Shown piece after piece: positions 1-8,814 of a stretch of DNA of 64,000 nt. Origin of the DNA: Streptomyces sp. BK340 (GTDB lineage: Bacteria; Actinomycetota; Actinomycetes; Streptomycetales; Streptomycetaceae); the NCBI RefSeq assembly GCF_007827595.1, contig NZ_VISR01000002.1, forward strand, positions 496,001-560,000, given 5' to 3'. The notes below the pieces were generated by a model. That model was not told the DNA's origin and made no database searches. It saw only the letters and a program-made list of their open reading frames with translations. Positions within the stretch are counted from its first letter, which is position 1. Every line of letters begins with the position of its first letter. Position numbers and translations under genes: made by a program.

Positions 1-2
1 CG

Positions 3-1061
3 CTCCCGGGCGCTCGCGTGGCTGTGGTGATGGGTGATGTCGTCGGCCACGGGGTGCACGCGGCGGCGACGATGGGCCGGCTGCGCACCGCGGTGCACAA
101 CTTCTCCACCCTGGACCTGCCCGTGGACGAGGTGCTCGGGAACCTGGACGACCTGGTCGTCCGCATGGACAACGAGGAGGACCCGGGCGATGCGGCAGAA
201 GGCCACGAGGGGGAGGGCGTGACCGGAGCGACCTGCCTCTACGCGGTCTACGACCCGGTGACGGAGGTCTGCACGATGGCCCGTGCGGGGCATCCGGAGC
301 CTGTGGTGGTGCGCCCGGACGGGACGGTCACCTGTCCCGGCGTGCCGGCCTCGGCGCCGCTCGGCCTGGGCGGCTACCCCTTCGAGACCGTGGAGCTGTC
401 CCTGCCGGAGGGCTCGCAACTGGTGCTGTACACCGACGGCCTCGTGGAGGACCGCACCCACGACATCGACGTCGGGATGGAGCGGCTGCGCCGGGCGCTG
501 GGCGGGTCCGGTGGCCGCACGCCGGAGGAGACGTGTCAGGCGGTGATCGACTCCTTGAAGCCGGCACACACCTCCGACGACATCGCGCTGCTGGCGGCGC
601 GTACCCGTAGGTTCCCGCGCTCGGACGTGGCCATGTGGGATGTGCCGCAGGACCCGGCGGTGGTGCCCTCGGTGCGGGCGCGCTGCCGCGACACGTTGCT
701 GCAGTGGGGGCTGGAGGAGGCCGCATTCGCCACGGAGCTGATCGTCAGCGAGCTGGTCACGAACGCGATCCGGTACGGCTCGCCGCCGGTCGGCGTACGG
801 CTGCTCCATGGACGCTGTCTGATCTGCGAGGTCTCGGACGGAAGCGGCACCTCGCCGCGCATGCGGCGGGCGGCGACCACCGACGAAGGCGGGCGGGGGC
901 TGTTCCTGGTGGCACAGTTCGCCCAGCGATGGGGGACGCGGTACACCACCCGCGGCAAGGTCATCTGGACGGAGCAGTTCCTTCACGACGGCGCGTCCGC
1001 TGCCGCGGGCCTCGCGCCGGTCGACTTCCTTCTCGAACAGTTCGATGATCCCGGCCTCTGA
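3..1061 (+). CDS. SpoIIE-type PP2C phosphatase with C-terminal HATPase domain (5' part outside window)
   Basis: The reading frame is open from the first bases of the window (codons from position 3), so the start lies upstream. What remains begins inside a SpoIIE/PP2C phosphatase domain: the metal-binding GDVVGHG motif, LYTDGLVEDR around residue 145 and SDDIALLAART near residue 190. An HATPase_c (anti-sigma kinase type) domain follows, with the N-box ELIVSELVTNAIRY, then DGSGTSP and the glycine-rich GGRGLFLV. Streptomyces has many proteins of this PAS/GAF-SpoIIE-HATPase design, which act in partner-switching control of sigma factors by dephosphorylating anti-sigma antagonists and phosphorylating or binding targets. 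The N-terminal sensory part cannot be seen. The family call is firm; the partner is unknown. Confidence 0.9.
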   Translation, partial: LPGARVAVVMGDVVGHGVHAAATMGRLRTAVHNFSTLDLPVDEVLGNLDDLVVRMDNEEDPGDAAEGHEGEGVTGATCLYAVYDPVTEVCTMARAGHPEPVVVRPDGTVTCPGVPASAPLGLGGYPFETVELSLPEGSQLVLYTDGLVEDRTHDIDVGMERLRRALGGSGGRTPEETCQAVIDSLKPAHTSDDIALLAARTRRFPRSDVAMWDVPQDPAVVPSVRARCRDTLLQWGLEEAAFATELIVSELVTNAIRYGSPPVGVRLLHGRCLICEVSDGSGTSPRMRRAATTDEGGRGLFLVAQFAQRWGTRYTTRGKVIWTEQFLHDGASAAAGLAPVDFLLEQFDDPGL

Positions 1062-1192
1062 GTCAGGGGCTCCCATGGGTCTGTGAGGGGCGCGCGCTCC
1101 TTGCTCCGGGACGAATCACCACGAGACAATATGAAGTGGCGAACCGTCAGTTCTGTGATGTCGGGCGCGCCGGGGTGAGGGAGGGGTGGCAC

Positions 1193-4100
1193 ATGCCGGC
1201 ATCGGGTGCCAGGGGCCGGCAGGCCCTGCGGCTGGAGGTCAAGGACTGGGCGGGGCCGTCGCGGTGGCGGTGGCTGCTGTCGGGACCGGGGGGCGAGTTC
1301 CTGGCGGATCACGAGGTGGATCTGGAGGCGCCGGGAGGACGGGACGCGCCGGGGTGGGAGGGGTTCACGGACCTGGAGTGGTTCCTGCGGTGGCGGGCCG
1401 CGATCGACCGGCGGCTGGAGCACGAGGCCGAGCTGCTGACCGAGGTCGGGGAGTGGATCACGGAGTGGGCACTCGGCCGCGGCGTGGCGCAGGAGCTGGC
1501 ACGGCGTCCGGGACCGGTGCACCTGGTGGTGCCGCCGGGGCCGGGGCAGATGCTGGCGTATCGGCCGTGGCAGGCCGCCCGGGTGCACGGCCGGACGCTC
1601 GCCGAGTCGAAGGTGACGTTCGTGACCGATCCGCTCGGACGGCCACCGACGGAGAAGCGCCCGGTCGGCGAGAAGCTGCGGATGCTGGCCGTGTTCAGCC
1701 TGCCCGAGGACACCACCGCGTTGAATCTGCGCCGGGAGCGGTACGCCCTGGCTCGGCTGGTCAACGACATCGCGAAGACGAATGGCCGGGCGGTGGAGTT
1801 ACGGGTGCTGCAGTACGGCGCCACCCGGCGCCGGCTGGAGGCGGCCCTGCTCGAGGCGGAGGGGTGGGACGTCCTGCACATGTCCGGGCACGGCCTGCCC
1901 GCCGGACTGGTGCTCGAGGACGACACCGGCCGCCGCGATCTGATCGAGACGGACGACCTGGTCGATCTGATCGGCGCTGCGAGTGACCATCTGAAGCTGA
2001 TCACGCTGTCGGCGTGCGAGTCGGCGGCGCTGACCGCTGAGGATCATCTGCGCCTCCTCGGCCTGACACCCCCTGGGGGCGGCGAGCCGGGGCGCGGCCC
2101 GGACGGGACGCCTCCGGGTGACGGTGCGGAGCGCAGTTGGGGAGTCCCCGGGCATGGCCTGACCGGTTCCACGTCACCGCCTCGTCCCACCGACGGTGCC
2201 GGGCAGAGCCCCTGGCAAGGTGACGACGCGGGGCTGTCGGTGCTGGCCACCTCGTTGGTGGACCGGGTCGATGCCGCGGTGCTGGCGATGCGTTACCCGG
2301 TCGCGGACGACTTCGCGATCGGACTGGCGGAGCGGTTCTACGACCTGGTTCTGGGCAAGGGCCAGCCGGTCGACCGGGCGCTCGGGCTGACCTTGACCCT
2401 GACCTCGACCCCGACCCGAGTGATCCCCCCGGAACCGACGTCAGGAGTGCCGGCGTTGTCGGCGGCCACTCCGGCGCTGTTCGGGAACCGCGCGCTGGGC
2501 CTGGAGCTGATCGCCCCCGAGGGCGAGCCGCTGGTGTTCCAGGCCGAGCGGGTAAAGCTGGCGCGGTTCCCGGACCAGCCGGCCCGCTTCGTGGGCCGGG
2601 TCGGGCCGATGACCCGGGCCGCCACTGCCCTGGCCCCCCGCTCGAAGGTGGCGGGGGTGCTGTTCCACGGGATGGCCGGGGCGGGCAAGACCGCCTGCGC
2701 GGTGGAACTGGCCTACGCCCACCAGGAGGCCTTCCAGCTGCTGGTCTGGCATCAGGCCCCGCAGCAGGATCAGGACATCGCGGCGGCGTTCACCACTGTG
2801 GCGGCGGACCTGGAGGCGCAGATCCCCGGCCTGCGGCTGATGCACCTGGCCGACAGCATTCCCCGGCTGACAGAGTTTCTGCCCACGCTGACCGAGTTCC
2901 TCGAACGGAACCGGGTGTTGCTGGTGCTGGACAACCTGGAGTCCCTGCTCACGAGCGACGGGAAATGGCGGGACGAGCGGTGGCGGCTGCTCATCGAGGC
3001 GGTCACGGTCCCCGACGGCCTGTCCCGGGTGATCCTCACCTCCCGGACCTGCCCCGCCGGTCTGCCGGCAGGGGTGCGGACCGAGCCGGTGCACGCGCTG
3101 GCGTTGCAGGAGTCGGTACTCCTGGCCCGCGAGTGGCCCCACCTCAAAGCCCTGATCGACACCCCCACCCGGGGCCGGCGTGACCCGCGGTCCGGGCGGG
3201 GCTTGGCCGCTCGGGTCCTGGCGGTGGTGCAGGGGCACCCGAAGCTGATCGAACTGGCCGACGGGCAGGCCGCCGACCCGGTGACGTTGGCGGCCCGGCT
3301 GGACGAGATCGACACCGCGTGGCTGACCCGCGGCATCCGGCTGCAGGACTTCCTCGACACCGGCCACCCCCAGGGCAGTGACCAGGATTACTACCAGGTG
3401 TTGTCCACCTGGACCCGGGCGGCCGCCCAGCGGTTGCCGACGGCATCGGGGGCGTTGTTCACGCTGTTGGCCGGGCTGGAGGACGACGACCGGACCCCGG
3501 TCGTCGTCGACACGGTGTGGCCGATTCTGTGGCGGGAGTTGGGGCATCCCGACCCGGCTCCCTCCATCGACGTGACGGTGGGGCCGTTGCTGGAGCAGGC
3601 CCTGGTCGCCGTCGACAACAAGCCCGGCACGAACGAGGTGGTGCGCTATCGGATCCATCCCGGGGTCGCCGAAACCGTCCGCAGCCATACCCCACCCGAC
3701 ACCACACGCCTGATCGACACCAACGCCGCCGGGCTCTGGCAGGTCATTCTCGCAAGTGGGTTGGAGCGGGAGCGGGAGGGGCTGGGGGAGGTCATCCTGT
3801 ACGCGGCCAAGGCGGCAGCCCCGTACCTGGCTCGCAACAGTGCCTGGGGCGCTCTCGTCAACGTCCTGGACGAGGTGCTGATCCGTGACTTGTCACCGGA
3901 CACCGCGGCCGCGCTGCTGCCGTTCTTGCAGGCCGCGGCCGAAGCCACCGTCGGCACCGACCCGAACCTGGAGGTCCGGTGCGGGTTCACCCACGCCCGT
4001 GCCCTGGCCCGGCTGCGGCCCATCGACGCCGAACCCGAGCTGCGTCGCCTGCACGACCTGGTCCGGCAACGCGGTGAGCACGACGCCGCTGCGGTCATCG

Positions 4101-5662
4101 CGGGCGAACTGGCCAACCGGTACCTGGAAATGAGCCGGTTCGAGGAGGCGCTCACCCTGCTTGATCAGATGCAGGAAGACAGCCGCGCCGCCGGATACGG
4201 ACCGTGGAGTCAACTGTCGATCGAGGGTCGGCAGTTGCAGATCCGCATGCTGCAGGGGCACAGTCGGGAGGTCCTGGACGCCGTCGACGACATCCGGGCC
4301 CACATGGCCACTTTGCCCGACCCGTCCGACCAAGTCGAGACCATCCAGCCGTGGAACGTCCGCGAGGCCATCCTCGACACCGGCCGCTCCGCAGCGAGCG
4401 ACCTGGAGAAGTGGCAGCTGGCCCTGGACCTCAACGCCGAACACTTACGCGTCATGAAGGAGCGGGGCGCCACCGAATGGAAGGTGGCCCAAGCCTCATT
4501 CAATGACTACGGCCCGCTACGGGCCCTCGGCCGCCTGAATGAAGCCCGTGCCCTGCTGCTGCGTTGCCGAGACATCGACGAGGCCCACCACGACATCACC
4601 GGCCTCGCCAAAGACCTCGGCGCCTTGGCCGATATCGAAGACAAACTGGGACACGGTCAAGCAGCAATCGCCCTGCAGCGCGATGCTCTACGTCTGACAT
4701 ACACGACCGGCGACATCACCACCATTGGGGTCGGTCACCACAACCTGGCCAACTTCCTCGACAGATACACCCACGAGACCGACCAGGCGTGGGCGCACCG
4801 ACTCGCCGGCGCCGTCATCGTCTACCAGACCAACTCCGGCCTGTTGCACGGACAGCTCGCCACCATCGCGAGGTTGTTGCACCGGTCCGATGTGCCACCA
4901 CTGCCTGCCTCCTTCGACCAGGTGTGCGCGATGGTGGATCAGATCGACGGGGTCCACCTTGCCGCCCTGTCGGCCCGGCTTCCCCGTCGCGCAGCAGATG
5001 AGCAGGCCGCGCTGGACGAGGTGCTGGCCCTGGCCCGCGCCATACCCTCCGAGCAAGTGCTCGACATGCCCCGGTACCTGCAGATGTGGGAGCCGGTCGT
5101 CTCCGCATTGGTCGCCACCGTCGGCACTCCCGGAAACGAGAGGGATGAATCGGGCGGCACCCAGGAGGACCAACGCGAGCAGGCCGCCGCGTTCTTGGAC
5201 CGGGCCTTGGACCCCTCCGCGCAGACCCAGGACTGGGCCGCCCTGGCGGCCGTCCTGCGGCGAGTGCGAGCCGGGGACCGTGACCGGGCAGCGCTGGCCG
5301 CGGGCCTGGACAAGATCGACACCGTGATCCTGACCCGGACTCTGGCTGCGCTGGACGGCTCGGACCCGATCGCCCCCATGCTCTGGGCCATTGCCGACCA
5401 TGGCGACTCCGTCGACGAGAGCGACGGCGCGGGGATGCCGGAGTTCCTGGCTACCGTGGTGGCCGCCGCCCAGGGAAGTCGGCCGGCCGCGGAGTTCGTC
5501 GGCCCGATCCTTGATCAGATGAGCGAGCATGCCGAGCTGGCGGCGTTGGCCGGTGCTCTGCGGGCGATCCTTGACGGAGACCGCAGTCCCACGCTGACCG
5601 CCGGGCTGAATCCTGAAATGCGTCCGCTGATCGACGCAGTGCTGTCGGTGTTGGCCGAATGA
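1193..5662 (+). CDS. CHAT protease - STAND NTPase - TPR protein (TTA-containing)
   Basis: A 1489-residue multidomain protein. The ATG at 1193 is chosen because GGGAGGGG lies 7 bases upstream; a GTG at 1136 in the same frame has no such site. Residues about 80-400 form a CHAT (caspase-like) protease domain with the His in HMSGHG (His233) and the Cys in LSACES (Cys275). After Cys275 a Gly/Pro-rich insert of roughly 65 residues precedes the typical CHAT end (AVLAMRYPVADDFAIG). A STAND/NB-ARC-like NTPase follows: Walker A GMAGAGKT (Lys499), Walker B VLLVLDNLE (Asp580) and a sensor-like LTSR (Arg618). The C-terminal half is helical with TPR-like repeats (about 920-1240). Such proteins are known or predicted conflict/defence effectors, with repeats sensing a trigger, the NTPase oligomerising and the protease executing. 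Codons 203 (1799-1801) and 1085 (4445-4447) are TTA, implying bldA-dependent translation. The trigger and protease substrate are unknown. Confidence 0.88.
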   Translation: MPASGARGRQALRLEVKDWAGPSRWRWLLSGPGGEFLADHEVDLEAPGGRDAPGWEGFTDLEWFLRWRAAIDRRLEHEAELLTEVGEWITEWALGRGVAQELARRPGPVHLVVPPGPGQMLAYRPWQAARVHGRTLAESKVTFVTDPLGRPPTEKRPVGEKLRMLAVFSLPEDTTALNLRRERYALARLVNDIAKTNGRAVELRVLQYGATRRRLEAALLEAEGWDVLHMSGHGLPAGLVLEDDTGRRDLIETDDLVDLIGAASDHLKLITLSACESAALTAEDHLRLLGLTPPGGGEPGRGPDGTPPGDGAERSWGVPGHGLTGSTSPPRPTDGAGQSPWQGDDAGLSVLATSLVDRVDAAVLAMRYPVADDFAIGLAERFYDLVLGKGQPVDRALGLTLTLTSTPTRVIPPEPTSGVPALSAATPALFGNRALGLELIAPEGEPLVFQAERVKLARFPDQPARFVGRVGPMTRAATALAPRSKVAGVLFHGMAGAGKTACAVELAYAHQEAFQLLVWHQAPQQDQDIAAAFTTVAADLEAQIPGLRLMHLADSIPRLTEFLPTLTEFLERNRVLLVLDNLESLLTSDGKWRDERWRLLIEAVTVPDGLSRVILTSRTCPAGLPAGVRTEPVHALALQESVLLAREWPHLKALIDTPTRGRRDPRSGRGLAARVLAVVQGHPKLIELADGQAADPVTLAARLDEIDTAWLTRGIRLQDFLDTGHPQGSDQDYYQVLSTWTRAAAQRLPTASGALFTLLAGLEDDDRTPVVVDTVWPILWRELGHPDPAPSIDVTVGPLLEQALVAVDNKPGTNEVVRYRIHPGVAETVRSHTPPDTTRLIDTNAAGLWQVILASGLEREREGLGEVILYAAKAAAPYLARNSAWGALVNVLDEVLIRDLSPDTAAALLPFLQAAAEATVGTDPNLEVRCGFTHARALARLRPIDAEPELRRLHDLVRQRGEHDAAAVIAGELANRYLEMSRFEEALTLLDQMQEDSRAAGYGPWSQLSIEGRQLQIRMLQGHSREVLDAVDDIRAHMATLPDPSDQVETIQPWNVREAILDTGRSAASDLEKWQLALDLNAEHLRVMKERGATEWKVAQASFNDYGPLRALGRLNEARALLLRCRDIDEAHHDITGLAKDLGALADIEDKLGHGQAAIALQRDALRLTYTTGDITTIGVGHHNLANFLDRYTHETDQAWAHRLAGAVIVYQTNSGLLHGQLATIARLLHRSDVPPLPASFDQVCAMVDQIDGVHLAALSARLPRRAADEQAALDEVLALARAIPSEQVLDMPRYLQMWEPVVSALVATVGTPGNERDESGGTQEDQREQAAAFLDRALDPSAQTQDWAALAAVLRRVRAGDRDRAALAAGLDKIDTVILTRTLAALDGSDPIAPMLWAIADHGDSVDESDGAGMPEFLATVVAAAQGSRPAAEFVGPILDQMSEHAELAALAGALRAILDGDRSPTLTAGLNPEMRPLIDAVLSVLAE

Positions 5663-5733
5663 GCCATTGCGTTCCGTCCCCTCTCCTTGATCAGTTCCAG
5701 ATGCAGGCCTGAACCCCGCCCAGGAGGACCCTC

Positions 5734-6237
5734 ATGCACGTGTCCGAGGTTGACGCACTCACCGACGAGCAGGCGATCGCCGTGCTCGCCCTGGTCCTGG
5801 ACCGCGACCGACGCCTGCCCGACCTGACCCGGGCACGGCAGCTGGACGCCCAGATCAGCGAGGCCGCCGGGCAACCCGTCGAGATCGAGGGGGCGACCGG
5901 ACCGAACGTCGCCACGGCCGACGGGCCAGTGGCTCCGGGCGCGCTGGCGCGGGACACCCTGGCGTACCTGGCCGCAGAGAGGCCCGACGTGGCACCGGTG
6001 GTGGAGCGCGCGATCGCGATGACGCGGCAGGGCTTCAGCGCCCCGTCGCGGTTCGACCCGGTGACGGTCGGGGTGGGCGCGTTGGTGGTGCTGGCCCTGC
6101 AGACCGACCTGGAGCTGGAGCGCACCACCGCCGGGAAGTGGCGGTTCAAGGTCCACAAGAAGGCGCTCAGCGACAGCGTTCTGGGCAAGCTGCTGGGCAA
6201 GCTGATCGCGACGTACACCGGCGACAGTGGCCAGTAG
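5734..6237 (+). CDS. small hypothetical partner of the CHAT protein
   Basis: A 167-residue protein of no family I can name. It starts 71 bases after the CHAT gene with a near-perfect ribosome binding site (AGGAGG, 5718-5723), so the two are probably co-transcribed. The N-terminal third is acidic and helical (DALTDEQAIAVLALVLDRD). The middle is Gly/Ala/Pro-rich. The C-terminal third has a hydrophobic stretch (VTVGVGALVVLALQT) followed by a basic segment, GKWRFKVHKKALSD. The hydrophobic run is about 15 residues, short for a membrane span, and is more likely a core helix of a small domain. CHAT/STAND conflict systems often carry a small conserved companion that may act as adaptor or regulator. 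That role is inferred here from position only. Confidence 0.7.
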   Translation: MHVSEVDALTDEQAIAVLALVLDRDRRLPDLTRARQLDAQISEAAGQPVEIEGATGPNVATADGPVAPGALARDTLAYLAAERPDVAPVVERAIAMTRQGFSAPSRFDPVTVGVGALVVLALQTDLELERTTAGKWRFKVHKKALSDSVLGKLLGKLIATYTGDSGQ

Positions 6238-6360
6238 ACCTGCGGTGCGATGGAGAGCGGCGTCCGTGGAGGGCAACGGGACGGTAGGAGTACGCCAGTA
6301 CCCCGCTACCCGTGCGCCCAGCCCGTCAGGCTCGGGGGCGGCGTCGGATCCCGCCGGCCT

Positions 6361-6765
6361 TCAGACCTGAGGTGTCTCGCCTGCCTTCCCCTGCCAGTAG
6401 GCGAGGTTGTTGCGGGTGGTCAGGGTGTCGGGGTGGTCCTCACCCAGTACCCGCAGCCGGTCGGCCAGTAGCTGCTCGTACGCGGTTGCGGCGCCGGATG
6501 CGTCTCCCGCCTTCCCACGCCAGTACGCGAGATTGTTGCGGGCGATCAGGGTGTCGGGGTGGTCGGAGCCCTGCACCCGAACCCGGTCGGCCAGCAGCTC
6601 CTCGTGCGCGGCTGCGGCGCCGGCCGCGTCTCCTGTCTCCCCCCGCCAGTAGGCGAGGTGGCCGCGGGCGGTCAGGGTGTGGGGGTGGTCCTCACCCTGC
6701 ACCCGAACCTGGTCGGCCAGCAGCTCCTCGAATGCGGTTGCGGCGCCGGCCGCGTCTCCCGCCAT
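6361..6765 (-). pseudogene. remnant of a TPR-repeat protein
   Basis: On the minus strand an open frame of 134 codons encodes three copies of a 42-residue tetratricopeptide repeat (core G(S/E)DHP(D/H)TLxxRxxLAYWRG) and almost nothing else. The DNA repeats every 126 bases. This repeat type is normally found in long arrays at the C-terminus of NB-ARC/STAND or kinesin-light-chain-like Streptomyces proteins. No ATPase or other N-terminal domain is in frame upstream, there is no convincing ribosome binding site, and the region downstream is non-coding. I read it as the surviving piece of a decayed effector gene beside the CHAT operon. It could alternatively be a small free-standing TPR protein. Confidence 0.55.
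6361..6765. repeat. 126-bp tandem repeat (three copies)
   Basis: Three imperfect tandem units, recognisable by a segment containing CAGGGTGT(C/G)GGGGTGGTC near 6420, 6548 and 6674. The period of 126 bases equals 42 codons of the TPR remnant read on the minus strand. Confidence 0.75.
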
Positions 6766-6913
6766 GGCATCCCCCAGCAGGAGGGCTCAGAGGCAAACCT
6801 GCAGGTCACGGACAGTGGACTTAGCCCGCTGTACATCTGCTGGCTCATCTCGCTGGGCCGTCTCTGGGCCGTCCGAGGGCGGCCAGCGACGGCCAATGAC
6901 GACCAGCATCGAC

Positions 6914-6946
6914 CACGAGGGCACGGCCGCCGGCCGTGCCCTCGTG
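6914..6946. terminator. strong bidirectional hairpin
   Basis: A perfect 15-bp inverted repeat (6914-6928 with 6932-6946) separated by three bases. It lies just past the stop of the mannosyltransferase gene (minus strand) and would also stop transcription arriving from the left. There is no U-tract, as is usual in Streptomyces. Confidence 0.8.
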
Positions 6947-6960
6947 CAAGGTCTACACAG

Positions 6961-8709
6961 CTAGACCCACGTATCCAGCCACATCCGCGACCGCCACTGG
7001 TCGATCGGGATCGCCGTGCCCGTGTACAGCGGCCAGAAGTAGATGAAGTTCCAGGCGATCAGCAGGACCAGGATGCCCGCTGCCGATGCGCCGATCACGC
7101 GGCGGGTCTCGGTGGAGCCCGGTGGGCCGATGATCGCGCCGATCAGCATGGCCACGGCAAGGCACAGGAACGGCAGGAAGACGACCGCGTAGAAGAGGAA
7201 GATCGTCCGCTCCTGGTACATGAACCAGGGCAGGTAGCCGGCCGCGATCCCGCAGGCGATGGCGCCGGCCCGCCAGTCGCGGCGCAGCAGCCACCGCCAC
7301 AGCACGTACAGGAGCGCGAAGCAGGCCGCCCACCACAGCAGCGGTGTGCCGATGGCCAGCACCTCCCGGGCGCACTTCTGGCCGGCGTCGGCCGGGCAGC
7401 CGTCGGCGCCGGGGGAGGGGGACTCGTAGAAGTACGACACCGGGCGGCCCAGCACGATCCAGCTCCACGGGTTGGACTGGTAGGTGTGCGGGGACGACAG
7501 CCCGATGTGGAACTTGTACACCTCGTGCTCGTAGTGCCACAGGCTGCGCAGCCAGTCCGGCAGGAAGGTCCAGTTGCCGCCCCTGCCGTCGGTCGCCGCC
7601 CAGTTGCGGAAGTAGCCGCCGGTGCCGTCGGCTGGGGAGAGGATCCAGCCGGTCCAGGAGACCAGGTAGACGGTGAGCGCCACCGGCCAGGTCGCGAGGA
7701 ACGTGATGCCGGTGTCGTACTTGAGCGCCGCGAGGTAAGGGCGCCGGGCGCCGGCCGTCCTGCGGGCGCCCGCGTCCCAGAGGACCGCCATGACGCAGAA
7801 CGCGGCCAGGATGTAGAGGCCGTTCCACTTCGTGCCGATGGCCAGGCCCAGCATCAGCCCGGCGCCCCAGCGCCAGGGCCGCCAGCCGAAGCGGAAGGTG
7901 TCGCCGACCTGGTCGTCGGGGCGTACCCGGCCGTCGGGTCCGGCCGGCAGCGCGGCGGCCAGTTTCTCCCGTGACCTGTCCCGGTCGACGACCAGGCAGC
8001 CGAACGCGGCCACGACGAAGAACATCAGCACGCCGTCGAGCAGCGAGGTCCGGCTCATCACGAAGTGCAGGCCGTCCACCGCCATCAGCACGCCCGCCAG
8101 ACAGCCGAGGAACGTGGAGCGGAACATCCGGCGGCCGATCCGGCACAGCAGCAGGACGGAGAGCGTCCCGAGCAGCGCCGTCATGAACCGCCAGCCGAAC
8201 GGGTCGAACCCGAACATCAGCTCGCCCAGGCCGATGACGTACTTGCCCACCGGCGGATGCACGACGTACGCCGCGTCCGTGGGGATCGTGAGATGGCCGT
8301 GGGTCTGCAGCACCAGGTCGTTGGCGTTCTTGTCCCAGTTGACCTCGTACCCGCGGTGGACGAGCGCCCAGGCGTCCTTGGCGTAGTACGTCTCGTCGAA
8401 TATCACCGCGCGCGGGCTGCCCAGGTTCCAGAACCGCATCACGCCCGCCATCAGCGTCACCAGCAGCGGACCGATCCAGCCCGACCAGCGGGTGATCCGC
8501 TCCGCCAGGACCGGCGGGACGCCCAGCGCCTGCCACAGGCGCGGACTCGGCTCGGCGTACGGCGGCACCAGCCGGTCGCGTACATCGCCCGAGGGAGCGT
8601 CCTTGGCGGGCGCGTAGCCGAATCGGCGCAGCCGCTGCTGCCACGACGGCCGCTGGTCGTGCGGTGCCTGGCCCTGCCGGAGGTCCGTGGAGGACGCGGT
8701 ACTGGTCAC
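6961..8709 (-). CDS. pmt: polyprenyl-phosphate-mannose:protein O-mannosyltransferase
   Basis: A 582-residue integral membrane glycosyltransferase of family GT39. It transfers mannose from polyprenyl-phosphate-mannose to Ser/Thr of exported proteins during Sec translocation; in Streptomyces, Pmt is known to be needed for phiC31 receptor glycosylation and cell-wall integrity. Seen: a cytoplasmic N-terminus of about 75 residues, the first membrane span, then the catalytic acidic pair in the first extracytoplasmic loop (FDETYYAKD, Asp105-Glu106), and about ten further hydrophobic spans to the C-terminus. The GTG at 8709 is used because the residues before it in the frame are compositionally shadow sequence of rsmI. 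It is divergent from rsmI with about 105 bases between, an arrangement that is conserved in Streptomyces. Confidence 0.93.
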   Translation of the reverse strand: MTSTASSTDLRQGQAPHDQRPSWQQRLRRFGYAPAKDAPSGDVRDRLVPPYAEPSPRLWQALGVPPVLAERITRWSGWIGPLLVTLMAGVMRFWNLGSPRAVIFDETYYAKDAWALVHRGYEVNWDKNANDLVLQTHGHLTIPTDAAYVVHPPVGKYVIGLGELMFGFDPFGWRFMTALLGTLSVLLLCRIGRRMFRSTFLGCLAGVLMAVDGLHFVMSRTSLLDGVLMFFVVAAFGCLVVDRDRSREKLAAALPAGPDGRVRPDDQVGDTFRFGWRPWRWGAGLMLGLAIGTKWNGLYILAAFCVMAVLWDAGARRTAGARRPYLAALKYDTGITFLATWPVALTVYLVSWTGWILSPADGTGGYFRNWAATDGRGGNWTFLPDWLRSLWHYEHEVYKFHIGLSSPHTYQSNPWSWIVLGRPVSYFYESPSPGADGCPADAGQKCAREVLAIGTPLLWWAACFALLYVLWRWLLRRDWRAGAIACGIAAGYLPWFMYQERTIFLFYAVVFLPFLCLAVAMLIGAIIGPPGSTETRRVIGASAAGILVLLIAWNFIYFWPLYTGTAIPIDQWRSRMWLDTWV

Positions 8710-8814
8710 CGCGCCATCGTAGGGAACCGTTCTGTGTGAGTCCCGTGCATGTGAGGTACCGGTCGGGATGCGGTCGCTTTCTCCGCTCCTCGCCGGTCCT
8801 GGGAGGATGGGGGT

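Noticed and set aside
6559..7974. 471-codon plus-strand frame
   Set aside because: Covers the TPR remnant and the antisense of pmt; no motifs and repetitive Arg/Gly/Val composition.
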